This document shows, in pieces, positions 34,560 to 45,846 of a DNA stretch of 64,000 nucleotides (positions are counted from its first letter, which is position 1; the number at the start of each line of letters is the position of its first letter). Position numbers and translations under genes: made by a program. The notes under the pieces were generated by a model, which was not told the DNA's origin, ran no database searches, and saw only the letters and a list, made by a program, of their open reading frames with translations. Source of the DNA: Glomus cerebriforme (taxonomy: Eukaryota > Glomeromycota > Glomeromycetes > Glomerales > Glomeraceae); contig QKYT01000310.1 of assembly GCA_003550305.1 (NCBI GenBank), positions 31,729 through 95,728 on the forward strand, written 5' to 3'.

Positions 34560-34880
34560 ATTTAAAGTATAAGAGGGAATTACTTCTTCTCTCTTTGGAA
34601 CTTTTGGTTCTTATCTCACTATTTAACCACCAATTAAAAGGACATTGATTAAAAGAAATCATATCTTCTTTCAAATATTCCTCAATTTCATTAGTTGCTT
34701 TTGGTTGATTTTGATCAAATATTGAAAAAAGTCTGGGTTTATAAATTGGATTTAGGATTGTTACTAATGTTTCAGATGAAGTTGATGGAGCACGAGATCA
34801 GCTTTGCTGGATTTTTTCCTGTGAGTTAATACACCATCAAATTCTTTAAGGAATGTATTGTTGTTTGCATTATCAGTAAA
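34560..34880 (-). pseudogene. hAT transposase remnant
   Basis: The minus strand reads DNANNNTFLKEFDGVLTH (about 34830-34876), typical of the T-D-N-A-x-N-N motif in the hAT catalytic core. After a frameshift come SIFDQNQPKATNEIEEYLKE and NQCPFNWWLN (about 34620-34730). The N-E-I-E-x-Y-L plus C-P-x-x-W-W pair precedes the dimerisation domain in hAT proteins. The dimerisation domain itself is not seen. The copy is distinct from the hAT C-terminus at 10.3 kb. Confidence 0.65.
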
Positions 34881-35269
34881 TTATATGGCTAAGATTATTT
34901 TCCAATTATCAAATTGGGTAAATGTATTAAAATTTAAACATTTTAAACTTTATGAGCAATAATATTTATCCACAAGTATTCTAAATATTATGTACTTTTT
35001 TTTTTAACATAAGCTAATAATAGTGTAATTTCTTAAAATAATGGATATAGAAATGAATTAAAATTTTGAGGATGTTTTAAACCTGAAATTATTGAAGTTT
35101 TCATTAAAATTTCTTTTTCAATTTTTAATTATTAAAGTAAATTAGAAGATTATTTGAGGATAATTAATTTTTGACAAAAATTCTGATATCCATCATAAGA
35201 TCTTTTATATATTGGTAATTTTGATTAAAGTTGCAATTAAGAATGTAGTTTGAAAATGTAGATTGAGTA

Positions 35270-35425
35270 TAATAAATACAATGTTTTTGAGGTTAGGAAA
35301 ATAACTTTGAAAGATCTTTCTCATTTAATTAATCTTGAAAATCTTAAATCTTTGCATTTAAAGATAACTACTTCTTTCAGTTCCTTTATATATGTGATTC
35401 CCATCAATTTAATAATAAAGACTTT
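35270..35425 (+). pseudogene. LRR-like relic
   Basis: The plus strand reads EVRKITLKDLSHLINLENLK followed by SLHLKITTSF, one clear leucine-rich repeat with the L-x-x-L-x-x-L-x-L spacing found in the F-box proteins here. Flanking sequence is broken. It is probably the remains of another F-box/LRR gene on this strand. Confidence 0.4.
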
Positions 35426-35749
35426 ACTTTAGTCTAAAAATCCCCATATATTTTTTTATATTTAGACTTGTATAAAATCATGTATTTGTATAAAATTTAA
35501 TATAAAAATTTTGTAAATTGTTTCCTATAATCGATATGAGGTACTAATGAAAAAAAGCCTATTGAAATTAAGGGAATTTCCTCCATTATGTAATTCATTA
35601 TTCTTGTAAAATTTGATGAATACACATCTTTTACTATGAAACCGTATTATTCCCCTGATCAATTTGAAAATTAGACAACTCTTGAGCAGTATGATATACT
35701 AAATATCGTTTGATTTGTGTTTGATTATAAAACTAAATATAGTGTATAA

Positions 35750-36257
35750 TTATATGTTATAGGGAGATGAATTTAGTTGTGTCTTTTGGACCTAAATGTT
35801 TATATACTATATTAAGCACATGGGTACCCGTATTTCACTCACGCGTAATGCTTCTTTGAGATTTTTATCCATATCTTCCAATTTATCATACCGTTTGCGT
35901 TTAGTAAATTCAACATTATTTCTAATCTCGTTATCGGATTCTGTCTGACTATTTGGTTTATAGGATGATATACCGATATACCGCCGCGGACGTCGATAAT
36001 ACTGTTCATAATTTAATATTTAGTATAAGATACGCTGATTTAGAACCCTTGGATTATACCTTATTGCGCCAAGGTTTATAAACGCGTATAATATAACTGA
36101 CGGATTCCAGCAGGACATATGTGCTAACAAATTAAGGTAAATTGTTCTAACATTAACAGATTGCACATGATAATTTTATACTTTTTTACAAAAATAGATA
36201 TGGCGCCTTATCAACATACAACCAAACTTGGTTCCTTATTGAAAGAGGAGTAGTGAT
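35750..36257 (-). CDS. 3' exons of a putative membrane protein gene
   Basis: Four exons splice cleanly on the minus strand: 36190-36257, 36060-36123, 35843-36001 and 35750-35791 (TAA 35750-35752). Introns are GT-AG and 51-66 nt long. Each join keeps frame, and the 53-codon third exon is open throughout. The product starts ITTPLSIRNQVWLYVDKAPY, continues with a hydrophobic span (LFFTYVLLESVSYIIRVY), then a basic, then acidic cytosolic-type tail (KPWRNKYYRRPRRYIG, then TKRKRYDKLEDMDKN). The W-x-Y-V-D-x-x-P-Y-L stretch before the membrane span recalls the last helix of RTA1-type seven-helix proteins, but this is tentative. I could not find the first exons. The gene may be truncated at its 5' side by the decayed DNA at 36.4 kb. 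Confidence 0.55.
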
Positions 36258-36395
36258 CTACGATTGATTTTTGATTCTAGACCAGTCTTTTCATGAATAG
36301 TTCGGAGGTCCGCATTCCAATTTAAATTAAGTTTTTTCTTAAAAACACCCTAATAATAATGTGCTATATTATAAGGAAAATAAATGATTGTGTTT

Positions 36396-36690
36396 TTAAT
36401 AGGAATTTTTCAACTGAGCTACCAATACGATACTGTGCCATCCAGTCTGGGATGTTTGTGATTGGAATGTAGTTTGTTGTATTTTTCGTCTAGTTGTCTT
36501 CATTTGACTTAACCATGTGTCATAGTCTAAATCGACCTTTTCATTCCCCTCCCTCCAGAATCTTTCGAGTCCTTATTTAATAAATTGATTATTATATACT
36601 CCAGTTAATGTGTGACTTCTACAGTCAAAATAAATCGGTGATAGTTATATTGCATCTGGTTTTTTTACTTGTTTCATCAAATGTGAAATG
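36396..36690 (-). pseudogene. Unknown protein relic with nonsense codons
   Basis: One minus-strand frame reads LSPIYFDCRSHTLTGVYNNQ, a TAA, GLERFWREGNEKVDLDYDTW, KTTRRKIQQTTFQSQTSQTG, and ends at TAA 36396-36398. Another TAA lies upstream. The internal stops fit CAA-to-TAA changes. The basic and Gln-rich composition suggests a nuclear protein. The family is not recognised. It may be an upstream part of the locus at 35.75 kb or a separate dead gene. Confidence 0.45.
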
Positions 36691-38771
36691 TTCGCAGATC
36701 AGTAGTATTGGTTGATTTCTTCATTAAAGAATAATTCTATAGCTGCATCTGGGAAGGAGAAGGAGATTATATTGTAATCTATTATTATTATAATCACCTA
36801 TATTGTTAATATTCATTATTGAATATTTGTAAAAGATGATATGGGAGGGGGTTAACAATTTAATATATACAATGTACTGTGTCATATGTCTTTTTTTACT
36901 GACATATCCGACTTCTTCTGACTCTTCTCTCTGATCTTGTCCTTTGTCATTGAGGTCTATGTTTCATGGGTGAAGAGGTTTCAGTTACTTGAGCTTTCTT
37001 TATGGTTTCAGTATTCCACATTAATATAGAAAAAATGAGTTCTTGCACATTTTCCATAAAAACTTTCATAGTATTTTCATACATATTTCTAACATAATAT
37101 TGCATTGGTTTTAGGATAATAAGAGAAACGGGAATGAGAGGTTTTTTGCTCACTATGCGGATCGACCGACGCAGTCTTGAAAAAACTTGTAAAATTAAAG
37201 ATTCTTAAAATTTTGTTTTGAAATTAATGTATGTTGCTTTGTTTCTTTCCAGATGCTGGTTAAGTTTCAACTCTTAGTTCTTTTATTTTTTTTTTTAGAT
37301 TATAAAGATATTATTAATAATATTAAAGTTAGTATAATACTATGATGGCATGTGTGTATTTATAGTAGAAGTATTAATGTGTATTTCATATTAGTTTGTT
37401 TAAAGATTCCTAGAATCTTATAGCACTATCAGGTTTGACTTGGAGGAGGAGTCGGAGAGGATAGCTTCGTCTTCATTTGGAGGGAAGACTTTAGGATTGG
37501 TAGAAGGGACCTTCATTGTGTAAATAAATATATTTGAAATATTCTGGTAGTTGATATAATAAAGTATGTCAAAAACATTAACCTAGATATAAGGTTTAAA
37601 ATTTTGATTGCGTTACAACTCCATTTCTGCTAATAATATTTTCAATACTTGAAATTATAGATGTATTAAAAAAGAAAAGAAAAGAAATAAAGGAAAAAAG
37701 GAGATCAATAGTTGGTTAAACGAATTTTTGAAATTTATGTTATTATTCAATCCACATTATTGATTAGCTAATAAAAATCTTTGTGTGTCAACGTTCTGAT
37801 TAAAGTAACACCCGAAATTTTGCCACATGTCGTAATGTCAACACAAAAGCATCAGAAAAAAATTTTTCGTCAAACTTCAATTATTGCCACAGCCACAAAA
37901 TTGCAAAGATTGGTTAAATATAATAGAAATTCCCTAAATTAATAATTTTTTAGTCACATTCAACTAGATTAGCATGAATTAGATAGAAAACTTTATTAAT
38001 TTAATTGTAGAGACGTAAAACCCAAATATTTAGTAAATTAACCATTTTCAATTACAGTATTTTAATGACAATAACATTTATTTCACGGATATTTTCTTTT
38101 AATACCTTCCGCAACATCTCATTCCTCGAGACTAGATACTGATGTAAAAATAAAGCTCGTGCGGGTCGTGTGATATACTATTATTGCTCGATATTATCAC
38201 TTTGATGATTATTCATTATTACTAATTGTTGCTAAATTCTGTGTTACTTGCTTTGATACAAATCCAAAAGTTGTAAGAAAGTCGTTGCATAAAAAAAAGT
38301 TAAATGGCACGCAGTAAATTTTTTATTTTACGAAAATCACGTTCATCGTATTTATTTGTCACGTGTGTCGCGCTTAATTCCAGCCGAATGGCGTAATGCC
38401 TTGCAATATGCCAATTCATGACATGATTATTGGTTATACTGTACGTAGGATTTTATGTTTCGCGTTTCAGATATCTTGTAACATCTGGAATCTTTCATGT
38501 TTTCAGCATGCTTTCTGACATATATGTAAGTAATGTAACCCATGGCTTAAATTATGGCTTATACAGTTTAAGGCTTGTCTAAACCATTGTATTAAAGGTC
38601 CATATTTCACAGATGACGTTGTGTTAAAATTTAGAATGTTTCAATTAAAGCATTTAGATTTTCAATAAAAATTGTGATTTAAAAGATTTATTTAATAATA
38701 ATCAGTTAATAATAAAATATTTTTCAATAAATTAATCATATATTTCTATGTCTTTAATTATATATTTTGAT
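36691..38771. other. Intergenic region
   Basis: No gene was recognised. The part next to 38772 is the likely 3' UTR of F-box gene 3. TACTGTA-type motifs occur near 38055 and 38440. Confidence 0.5.
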
Positions 38772-40202
38772 TTATCTAATAATTCCTTCATTACGATATT
38801 TCTTTACAATATTGGTATGTTCTTCCATAAAACAACTTCTTTCGTTATAATAAACACTAAATTTAAGTGGAATCCTGCTCTTCCAACTTTCAAAAAAATC
38901 TTGTAATCCATTAACTGAAAAATTCCAATTTTCATCAAATGAGAATTCTCGTAAGGTTAATGGCGAATATTTTGCAACAATTTCTAATAATGAATCACAA
39001 ACAAATAATCCATTATGTGTTGAAAGATGAAGTTTTATCAATTGTTTGCAGTTCAAGAACATTTCCTTTATTTCATCAAAATTTTCAGGTTCAACATTGA
39101 TGGTCAATCTTTCAATCTTTGGACAATATTTAGTAATCATTTTAAGCAATTTTTTAGTATATATAATATCTTGACATTCACGATATATATAAATCTCTAA
39201 AATGTTACCATTAGATTTTTCGATCAATGTATAATCTTTACAAGGTGGTGGTAAATTTGCAGTTTCAAGATATTGAAGATTGGGAAAAGAAGAAATACTT
39301 AAATATTTTTCCCATTCTTCAATTTCCACAATTTCATTACGTACACCATATCTTTCGTCATTAAGTACTAAATATTGTAAATTTACTAATGATGGAAGAA
39401 ATTTAGGTGAAAGCAAAGTAATAGTCGGTGCTAATGTGAATTTTTTTAAAGTAGCAGCTTTTCTTTGAATCACATCACTCAATTGAATACATTGTTTTTC
39501 TACATTGTTAAAATATAAATGTAATGATTGTAAATTTCTTTGAATATCAATAAATTTAATTAAGCCTGGAATATCTCCATTACAATCATGTAAGTCTAAG
39601 TCCTCAACATTCTGACAAATTTGTGCCATTTCAAATAGTGCTGTTGAAGTCACAAGTTGAAGGTTAATTCCCAAGGCACAAAGTTTGGAGAAGAAAGGTA
39701 TTGCTCCTGGATATTGAAATAATGGTTGTTCCGTTTTCCAATAAAAATATTTGATGTTTTTACAATTATTGATAAACAATTTATAAATTTCTTGCTTCAA
39801 TAAATTTCTCTTATATTCTTCTTGAAATTTATTATTTCCAACTTCGTTAATTAATGCTTGTGACATATTATTAATAAAATTTGGCAAAATTTGCGAGAAA
39901 AAATTAATATAATTAAATAATGGTTTCTTTGAAAATGTAGACAAAGGAAATTCAATATTATTTTTAAATAAAAGATCTTTTGAGGATGGTGATAAAAAAT
40001 TTATAATAACTTTATAAAGTTTATCATGTGATATTTTTCTGTAAATAAATGGATTTTCGTAAGTAAAAGGATTCTTCCATAATATTGGTACACCTGTACA
40101 GCACCAGAATCTGTTCACCAAAATACATGAATACAAGGAAGCGGGATCATTTTGCAATTCAGTTAAAATTATTCTAAGACAGTCTTCAATAAGTTGTGCC
40201 AT
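38772..40202 (-). CDS. F-box/LRR-like protein 3 (476 aa)
   Basis: An intact 476-residue, intronless frame. Residues 1-45 form the F-box (DCLRIILTELQNDPASLYSC, then NRFWCCTGVPILWKNPF), expected to bind Skp1 in an SCF ubiquitin ligase. The segment FLSPSSKDLLFKNN...KKPLFNYINF follows, a family-specific linker. Irregular LRRs run to the end (NLQSLHLYFNNV, NLQYLVLNDERYG, KIERLTINVEPENF, QLIKLHLSTHNG), and TLREFSFDENWNFSVNGLQD matches the C-terminal block of the other family members. The start is the first Met, 3 residues before the F-box. A T-tract lies upstream near 40249-40260. No defect was seen. The substrate is unknown. Confidence 0.9.
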   Translation of the reverse strand: MAQLIEDCLRIILTELQNDPASLYSCILVNRFWCCTGVPILWKNPFTYENPFIYRKISHDKLYKVIINFLSPSSKDLLFKNNIEFPLSTFSKKPLFNYINFFSQILPNFINNMSQALINEVGNNKFQEEYKRNLLKQEIYKLFINNCKNIKYFYWKTEQPLFQYPGAIPFFSKLCALGINLQLVTSTALFEMAQICQNVEDLDLHDCNGDIPGLIKFIDIQRNLQSLHLYFNNVEKQCIQLSDVIQRKAATLKKFTLAPTITLLSPKFLPSLVNLQYLVLNDERYGVRNEIVEIEEWEKYLSISSFPNLQYLETANLPPPCKDYTLIEKSNGNILEIYIYRECQDIIYTKKLLKMITKYCPKIERLTINVEPENFDEIKEMFLNCKQLIKLHLSTHNGLFVCDSLLEIVAKYSPLTLREFSFDENWNFSVNGLQDFFESWKSRIPLKFSVYYNERSCFMEEHTNIVKKYRNEGIIR

Positions 40203-40734
40203 TATTAAATATGAGAAGAAAGGAAATGAAAGTATTAAAACCGTCCGACTTTTTTTTTTAATTTAATGTGGCTCGGCCCTGTTTAAATTTTTTTACTGAA
40301 CAGTAATTAACCGGAAATTTCTATAAAAAGTTTAGTATTTTCATTTTAACAGTATATATAGTATATAAAAAGAAACAAATCTGTTCAAATTTTAATGAAA
40401 TGGATATATTTTATATAAAGATTCCCAACAATGAAAAAAAGTTCATTCATTAAATGTTAGCAAATAGAACGGGATAATGTGAATCATGTGAATTATGTGT
40501 AAAATGCATTTATCAGTATCTACTGTATATAAAGAAAATCGTCCTTTAAGTAATATTAGGTGTTTTCAAATTACACGTTTAACAATGAACTAATAAATTA
40601 TTTAAACGCGACAACTTGCAAGAAAATCTAATTTATAATATGACATATGATAGTTTTTTATGATTAAACATAAATAATATTTTGGAACAATAATTATCAG
40701 TTATTTTTTAAACGGTTAAATTTTTTTATTATTG
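40203..40734. other. 5' flank of F-box gene 3
   Basis: Presumed promoter. It contains a dT tract near 40249-40260 and TACTGTATATA-type motifs near 40350 and 40521. No gene was recognised. Confidence 0.5.
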
Positions 40735-41352
40735 ATTTGGTTCATATGGTCCATGTAATCCCGTATCTGCGATTACTATCGCACCCTTATTTCTACCAAT
40801 TAATATACTGTCCGTGTAGGCTTCCACATTTATGAGTAAATTTGAGATCCAAAAATATCGGATGTAACGTAACTATAGTTTCACCTCCAACCAATAGTTA
40901 ATAAATCTTATCATGTTCATTATTTTTTAAGATAGACATATAATAGATCCTTAGGTGAAGTAATTTGATGCATCGACGATATTTATATAACTTTTTGGGT
41001 AATAAAAATTATAAATAATTAATAAATATTTAGATTCAATTCGCAAAATGTTCTACCGCACCGCTTACTTGATTTATAAATCGCTTTATAATAACCTTAA
41101 TCGGGTCTTTATGAATCCATTTTCACTAAATTTTATCTTGGATCTTCTAGCCATACAATAAATATATTGAACTCGTTTATTGATATAACTGAAAAACTCG
41201 AATTGATCAAAATCAATCTATTCTGAGTGTCCCGTATTCTTTTGTGTTTATTGACTGAGTATATTTAATAAAATTATCAACATCGGGATTATCGCTTGAC
41301 CAATTTCGAAAATTTTCTCCAGGTATTTTAGCCTTTGAGAGTTTTCTATAAC
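40735..41352 (-). pseudogene. Protein kinase relic
   Basis: On the minus strand, near 41210-41330, the sequence reads KAKIPGENFRNWSSDNPDVD followed by NFIKYTQSINTKEYGTLRI. This matches the N-terminal lead-in of the glomeromycete kinase family (F-x-x-W-T-S-G-N-x-x-I-D-x-F-I). Near 40740-40800 it reads SILIGRNKGAIVIADTGLHG followed by PYEPN. This is the subdomain VII region, where the canonical D-F-G is D-T-G and G-L-x-G-P follows as in that family. The N-lobe between them is broken by stops and the catalytic loop is degraded. It is therefore a dead kinase gene. Confidence 0.65.
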
Positions 41353-41383
41353 AATAATGTAAAACACGGATTACAAAAAAAAT

Positions 41384-41960
41384 CTATTTCCAAACATCCA
41401 TCTGCTGCCTTGTTCTCCTCCTTTTTCTTACCAATTTAACGGTGAAATCGACAGTGTTGTAGTAAGTTGTAGTAAGTTGTAGTATGATTCCCTTTTTGTT
41501 CCTATTATTATTATATTTAAAGAAAAAAGTTTTGAATATACAGTACACATGCACTGTACTTGAATCCAGCTGGCCACTCTCATGGTTCCGGCGATCCATT
41601 GTCCAAAGATTCTCTTTATAATTTTGTCGAATTGATATTTCAATAACTAACAGATTCCCGGGTTTTACCGTTACATTTATACCTTCTCCCCCTATATATG
41701 TAATAATTGTAAAAATAGTAAAAGAATTACTGATAACTAATGCTAAAAAAATCAGTGCACTGGAATAGGCTAATTAGCCGTTTAAAATTGTTAATGATAT
41801 CACGAAGGTTATAATTTGGAATAAATGAACTCCAACCTAATAATTGTACGATAAAATTAATATATTAAATATTAAATATAACAGATAATGAATGCGTATT
41901 AATACTCACACCCTCTGAACCATTGACAAGGATCATAAGTATAATCGGCGAATAATGCAT
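41384..41960 (-). CDS. Open frame of unknown function with hydrophobic N-terminus
   Basis: A minus-strand frame runs 129 codons without a stop (41773 down to the TAG at 41384-41386), which is unlikely by chance in DNA this AT-rich. It has no early ATG. A short upstream frame (41910-41960, MHYSPIILMILVNGSEG) ends at a GTG donor-like site and looks like a signal peptide. Joining it through an intron to 41773 or to an acceptor near 41691 is possible but the phase is not certain. The product would contain GEGINVTVKPGNLLVIEISI and, later, GIILQLTTTYYNTVDFTVKL. This beta-rich layout loosely recalls chagasin-like I42 inhibitors, though no key motif is secure. The C-terminus is strongly basic. A 10-bp tandem duplication lies at about 41461-41483. 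Confidence 0.4.
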
Positions 41961-43490
41961 CGAAATATATTTCGGGTCATTGCACGCTATTATATCAATA
42001 ACTAAGCTACATCTTTGCTAATCAACCTTCGCCATGAAGGACATAGATTTTGATCGTACATTGGATGATTGTCTATTGAAGACTCGTATCACCAAGATGA
42101 TGATGAGCCGGCTGTTCTAACACCGCACGAAGAAACCTTAATTTTATTCTTGAAAATTTTCTTAAAGCACATATACAAAATTTTTCTTTTACCAGAACAT
42201 TAAGAATTGAACATTCGTTGTCAGCTCGGCCGAATAAGATTAATTCCTTGTTTATAAAATCTTTACTGTAATCTCATTTACATCATGATTCATTATAGGT
42301 ATCTGGCTAAAAAAAAAAAAATTATTTTCTTTACTAATTTTTAATTTCTATTTTCTATTTATGCAACAAATACATACTTCATAGTTTTTTAACCAACCCT
42401 TGCGATCATCTGTTTTCTTTTTTTATTAAAGGAAATTATCAATTAATTCGCATCCGCCTTCTTGAATCAGTCTAAAAGTTTGTTTATGTTAGTTTAGATT
42501 TTTGAAGTATTTTTTGTACCAAAGTAGCCTAAAACGCCTCCTAACATTGAAATTTTTTTTTTACTTGCCTGTTTGTTATACACAGTACGAAAATTATTTC
42601 GTTCCGTATATTGGATTTCCGTTGACTATGTAATTGCATTGAACTCTTGACTCACCCAGAATATACGTGCGTACCGCATAAGAACTTACTATTCTTTTTT
42701 TTTTTTTTTTTTTAGTCCTTAGAAGACAAGTATATTCTACTTGACCGCTAACTTAATCCAACATATATAGTAAATATATGCGGTCCAAAGTTCGAGGAGA
42801 GTCAAATCCGACTCAAATGCAAATGTTAATTTATCAAGAAACAAATTAGATGTACATTTCTATATCGAGTATTAACATTGGGGGATATATCTCATACTTA
42901 CATCACACTGCCGATCATACTCCTTTTTTTAACGTCAACCACGTTGAAACAAGCGTAACAAAAAAACGTTATAAAATGGAAACTTTTTCTAAATTAACAT
43001 AATGATTGTCGCAATTTCTTTCTTAAGAATAGTTCTGTAACTATATTTATATTTAGACGTAAAAATTCCCAAAAATTAATTAATAATATTCTTAAAAAAT
43101 AATGGATGAATTTAAAAGAACTCTAAGAACTCTATATTAAATATTATTAAATTTAGCTTAGAAATGATATCGTAAGTGTTTGTAGATTTTAATTAGTTAA
43201 CAATAAAGGATAATGCTATAAATTTTTTCTTCTTGATAAAGAAATTCAGAAAATTTCTAATTTATTTCTATAATGAAATTTAGATCATTTATAGGGAGAA
43301 ATACATCTGGAGCATTTAAAGTCCTTTGTATAATAAGTCCGTGAAACAATTATGAAAACCAACATAAAGCAATGAAGATTAATACCTATCCGATATCTCA
43401 ATATTGCCGGATCCATATCCATTACTTGATAATGTGTGAGGATACGCACATATGTTTAATGTTCGGGAATTATGTAACTAAAGAGTAATT
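41961..43490. other. Intergenic region with short coding-like scraps
   Basis: Short plus-strand pieces near 42030-42190 (SYHQDDDEPAVLTPHEET) and a minus piece near 42430-42470 (FRLIQEGGCELIDNFL) look protein-like but cannot be assigned. A T-run of about 20 precedes TTAG at about 42695-42715. No complete gene was found. Confidence 0.35.
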
Positions 43491-43760
43491 TTATGAGGAG
43501 ATCCAATGACCATGACGGATCAGGATCATGATGGAAGTAGATTGATCATCAATTTTACGGACCATTTTTCCATCTCGTTAAGAATTAAAGGAATACGTCA
43601 CATCGATTGTCAAGGTATGAAATTTCAAAAGACTAATAATTAATCTCTTTATTATATTAATTTTATTATATTGATATAAAATATTCGTTTTTTTACCATC
43701 CACGAATATGAAAGTTGGAAGGAAATGATCCCTGTATTAAAATCTGAAAAATAAAGTATC
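43491..43760 (+). pseudogene. TOP2: DNA topoisomerase II fragment
   Basis: At 43497-43614 the plus strand reads GDPMTMTDQDHDGSRLIINF and goes on with TDHFSISLRIKGI. TDQDHDGS is the metal-binding signature of the eukaryotic topoisomerase II TOPRIM domain. It is normally preceded by R-Y-G-x-x-M-I-M and followed by H-I-K-G-L, of which about three residues are missing here. A GTATGA donor follows at 43615. The next readable piece, FFTIHEYESWKEM (43690-43728), matches the F-x-x-x-P-E-Y-E-x-W segment that comes later in the same domain, and it then meets a stop. The intervening exon is missing, so this is a dead fragment. The functional gene must lie elsewhere. Confidence 0.7.
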
Positions 43761-44474
43761 TAAGGTATCCATCTTGATCAATATATTTACAAAAGAATAA
43801 TGTATATTCATGGTTGGATTTTCTATTTTTATGTTAATAGGGATTTCATTAATAATATTCGAAAAATTTAAGGTTGGAACAACTAGTATGCTAAATGTTG
43901 TCAAGCTTTTGATCGTGTAACAAATAATAAAAATATCTGGAGGCTTCGTCTAAATCAATATTCAACAAGAACCTAGTGAACCTCACTACTACTAGATGTT
44001 TCACCCAAGTTACGAATTAGACTGAATCAATTTATAACATTTTATTCCCATTAAGGATCAAAAGTTTTACGGTATATATAATACCTTCGTATGATTCGTT
44101 ATCATAACCTTGTGGTGTGGTCGATCCAATAATTGCAGAGGAAAAAATTTTATTACGTTCAGAACCTCTTTAATTAACCAAACAATTCCTTCTCCTCGAA
44201 ATACAAAATATTTGATTTTAGCAAGAAAGAAGATGCCGGTATATATATGTATGAGAAGTAAAAAGAAAGATATACTTAAAACAACTGCGGAAAAAGACAA
44301 ATAAGTTGAATAGTAATTATAAAAAAAATTGGTTTTTTTTGTTTAATACTAATAATCAATCAAATCCTAATATAATTATATTTATTTTATATCTAGTACT
44401 TAACGAACAAATTTGAGAACCGAAAAAGATCCTATTTAGAATATCAAAAAACTGAAACTGAAATTGAATGATTG
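43761..44474. other. Decayed region, unassigned
   Basis: A minus-strand piece at about 44040-44150 reads SSAIIGSTTPQGYDNESYEG followed by IIYTVKLL and looks like coding sequence of an unknown protein. Plus-strand pieces near 43950 could be topoisomerase debris but are too weak to call. Confidence 0.3.
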
Positions 44475-44670
44475 AGTCGAGTTGTTGTCTAAATGAATGT
44501 GACTGGCCCTGAGGATTTAACGACATTCAGATTATAAGTAAATCACGAAACGGCACTACGCGAGGTCAACGTTAAAACCCGTGATTTTATCGAGTCCTTT
44601 TGAACTCTATCACTTGCTCTCTACCCATAAGTTCCTGTTGTTGATACTAAATGAATAATTTCTGAAGGTG
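44475..44670 (+). pseudogene. Unknown protein relic with nonsense codons
   Basis: One plus-strand frame reads NVTGPEDLTTFRL, a TAA, VNHETALREVNVKTRDFIES, a TGA, LSLALYP, a TAA, VPVVDTK, a TGA and IISEG. Read through these stops the segment is a continuous, helical, protein-like sequence. The stops can all be derived from Gln, Arg or Trp codons by single transitions. The family is not recognised. Confidence 0.45.
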
Positions 44671-45379
44671 TAGGAAAGTTTTTTTTGGTTAGCAAGTAAA
44701 ATAGCCGAGAAATTAGATTCCTAATTCAAAAAGGTACGATCAACCTTGACTTTTGTTCATCGGGGTAGATTAGTTCAATTTCGAAATAATACAATGTCGT
44801 CTAGAAAGTATAAATGTTTTATTGGTAGTTTGGTACATTATCGCTAGTGACGTTTACCAGTGGGAAAAATAAGCTAAATGATAGGAAGTGGTGTAATTCT
44901 GTTAGTCACCTTTGGTATAGCAAATTTTAATTACTAGCCATTTTTATGATATCATATCTTAATTTATCAGATAAAACTTGTAAATGTAAAGTGAAAAATA
45001 AGGAAAATAAGGGTGCATTATGAAAATAAAAATGATAAAACATTTTATCATTTTATTTATGAATTAAGTAATCAAAAAATTTATTTACAAAGTATTTTAA
45101 GTATTACTAAAAAACATCTGTAAGAAAAATACTATTGTAATGTTATTGTATTGTGTAAATTCATCTGACTCATATTTTCTAAATCTTTATGGATGTCAAA
45201 TTAATTTCTATTTATAATTTTTTTGAACTTCGATCCAGTCCAGACATTTTTGAAAAGTAATCTTTTTTTGCTAGCTATTTATTAGAGAATTTTTTATTGG
45301 TTATAACTTGCTTGTTATTTCGATCATAGAATTAGAAGTTCAAGTGGTTTCAGTGGCGTAATAACATACTCGCCTAAAA

Positions 45380-45846
45380 ATATTGATTTGCTCGAAGTAA
45401 TAACATATATCTTGCTATAGGATATTATGGAAATTATTCCAATGATCTTGAATTGAAAGGAAATATATTAATTTTGATAAAGGTTCTTTTTTGAAAGATT
45501 TTTGTGTTATTTTTTTTTTATTTCTTTCTTATATCATAATCGATTCTTAAGATTCTTAACTATATGTATGATGATGCAAATAATTCCTCTATTTTTGTAC
45601 TTTGATTTACTACTGTATCAGTCATTCTGTGAAATACTTGTTTAATATGTCAAGCCATCTATGGCTTCGCAAAGTTAGCATATATATGATTGGGATTGTA
45701 GAGAAATTATACGGTGTGATCTGTATTCTTGCGGTAATAATGATTTTTCACCTATCGATTATGATATTTTTCAAAATTTTAATTATAAAATGATTCATAG
45801 AAGTGAACCGTTTCACACCTCAACTTTATCTATATTATTATTTAAA
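45380..45846 (+). pseudogene. Unknown protein relic, two pieces
   Basis: A first plus-strand piece (about 45393-45480) reads SNNIYLAIGYYGNYSNDLEL. A second (about 45648-45846) reads YVKPSMASQS, a TAG, HIYDWDCREIIRCDLYSCGN, then DYDIFQNFNYKMIHRSEPFH, and ends at a clean GTAAGT donor at 45847. Codon use and the donor suggest a real former exon. No downstream exon was identified. The family is not recognised. Confidence 0.45.

Noticed and set aside
41461..41483. Tandem AGTAAGTTGT as a meaningful repeat
   Set aside because: Only two and a half copies inside an open frame; probably simple slippage.
44067..44304. Overlapping frames on both strands
   Set aside because: Neither matches a family. 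A third frame on the minus strand reads more like protein but is short. Left unassigned.
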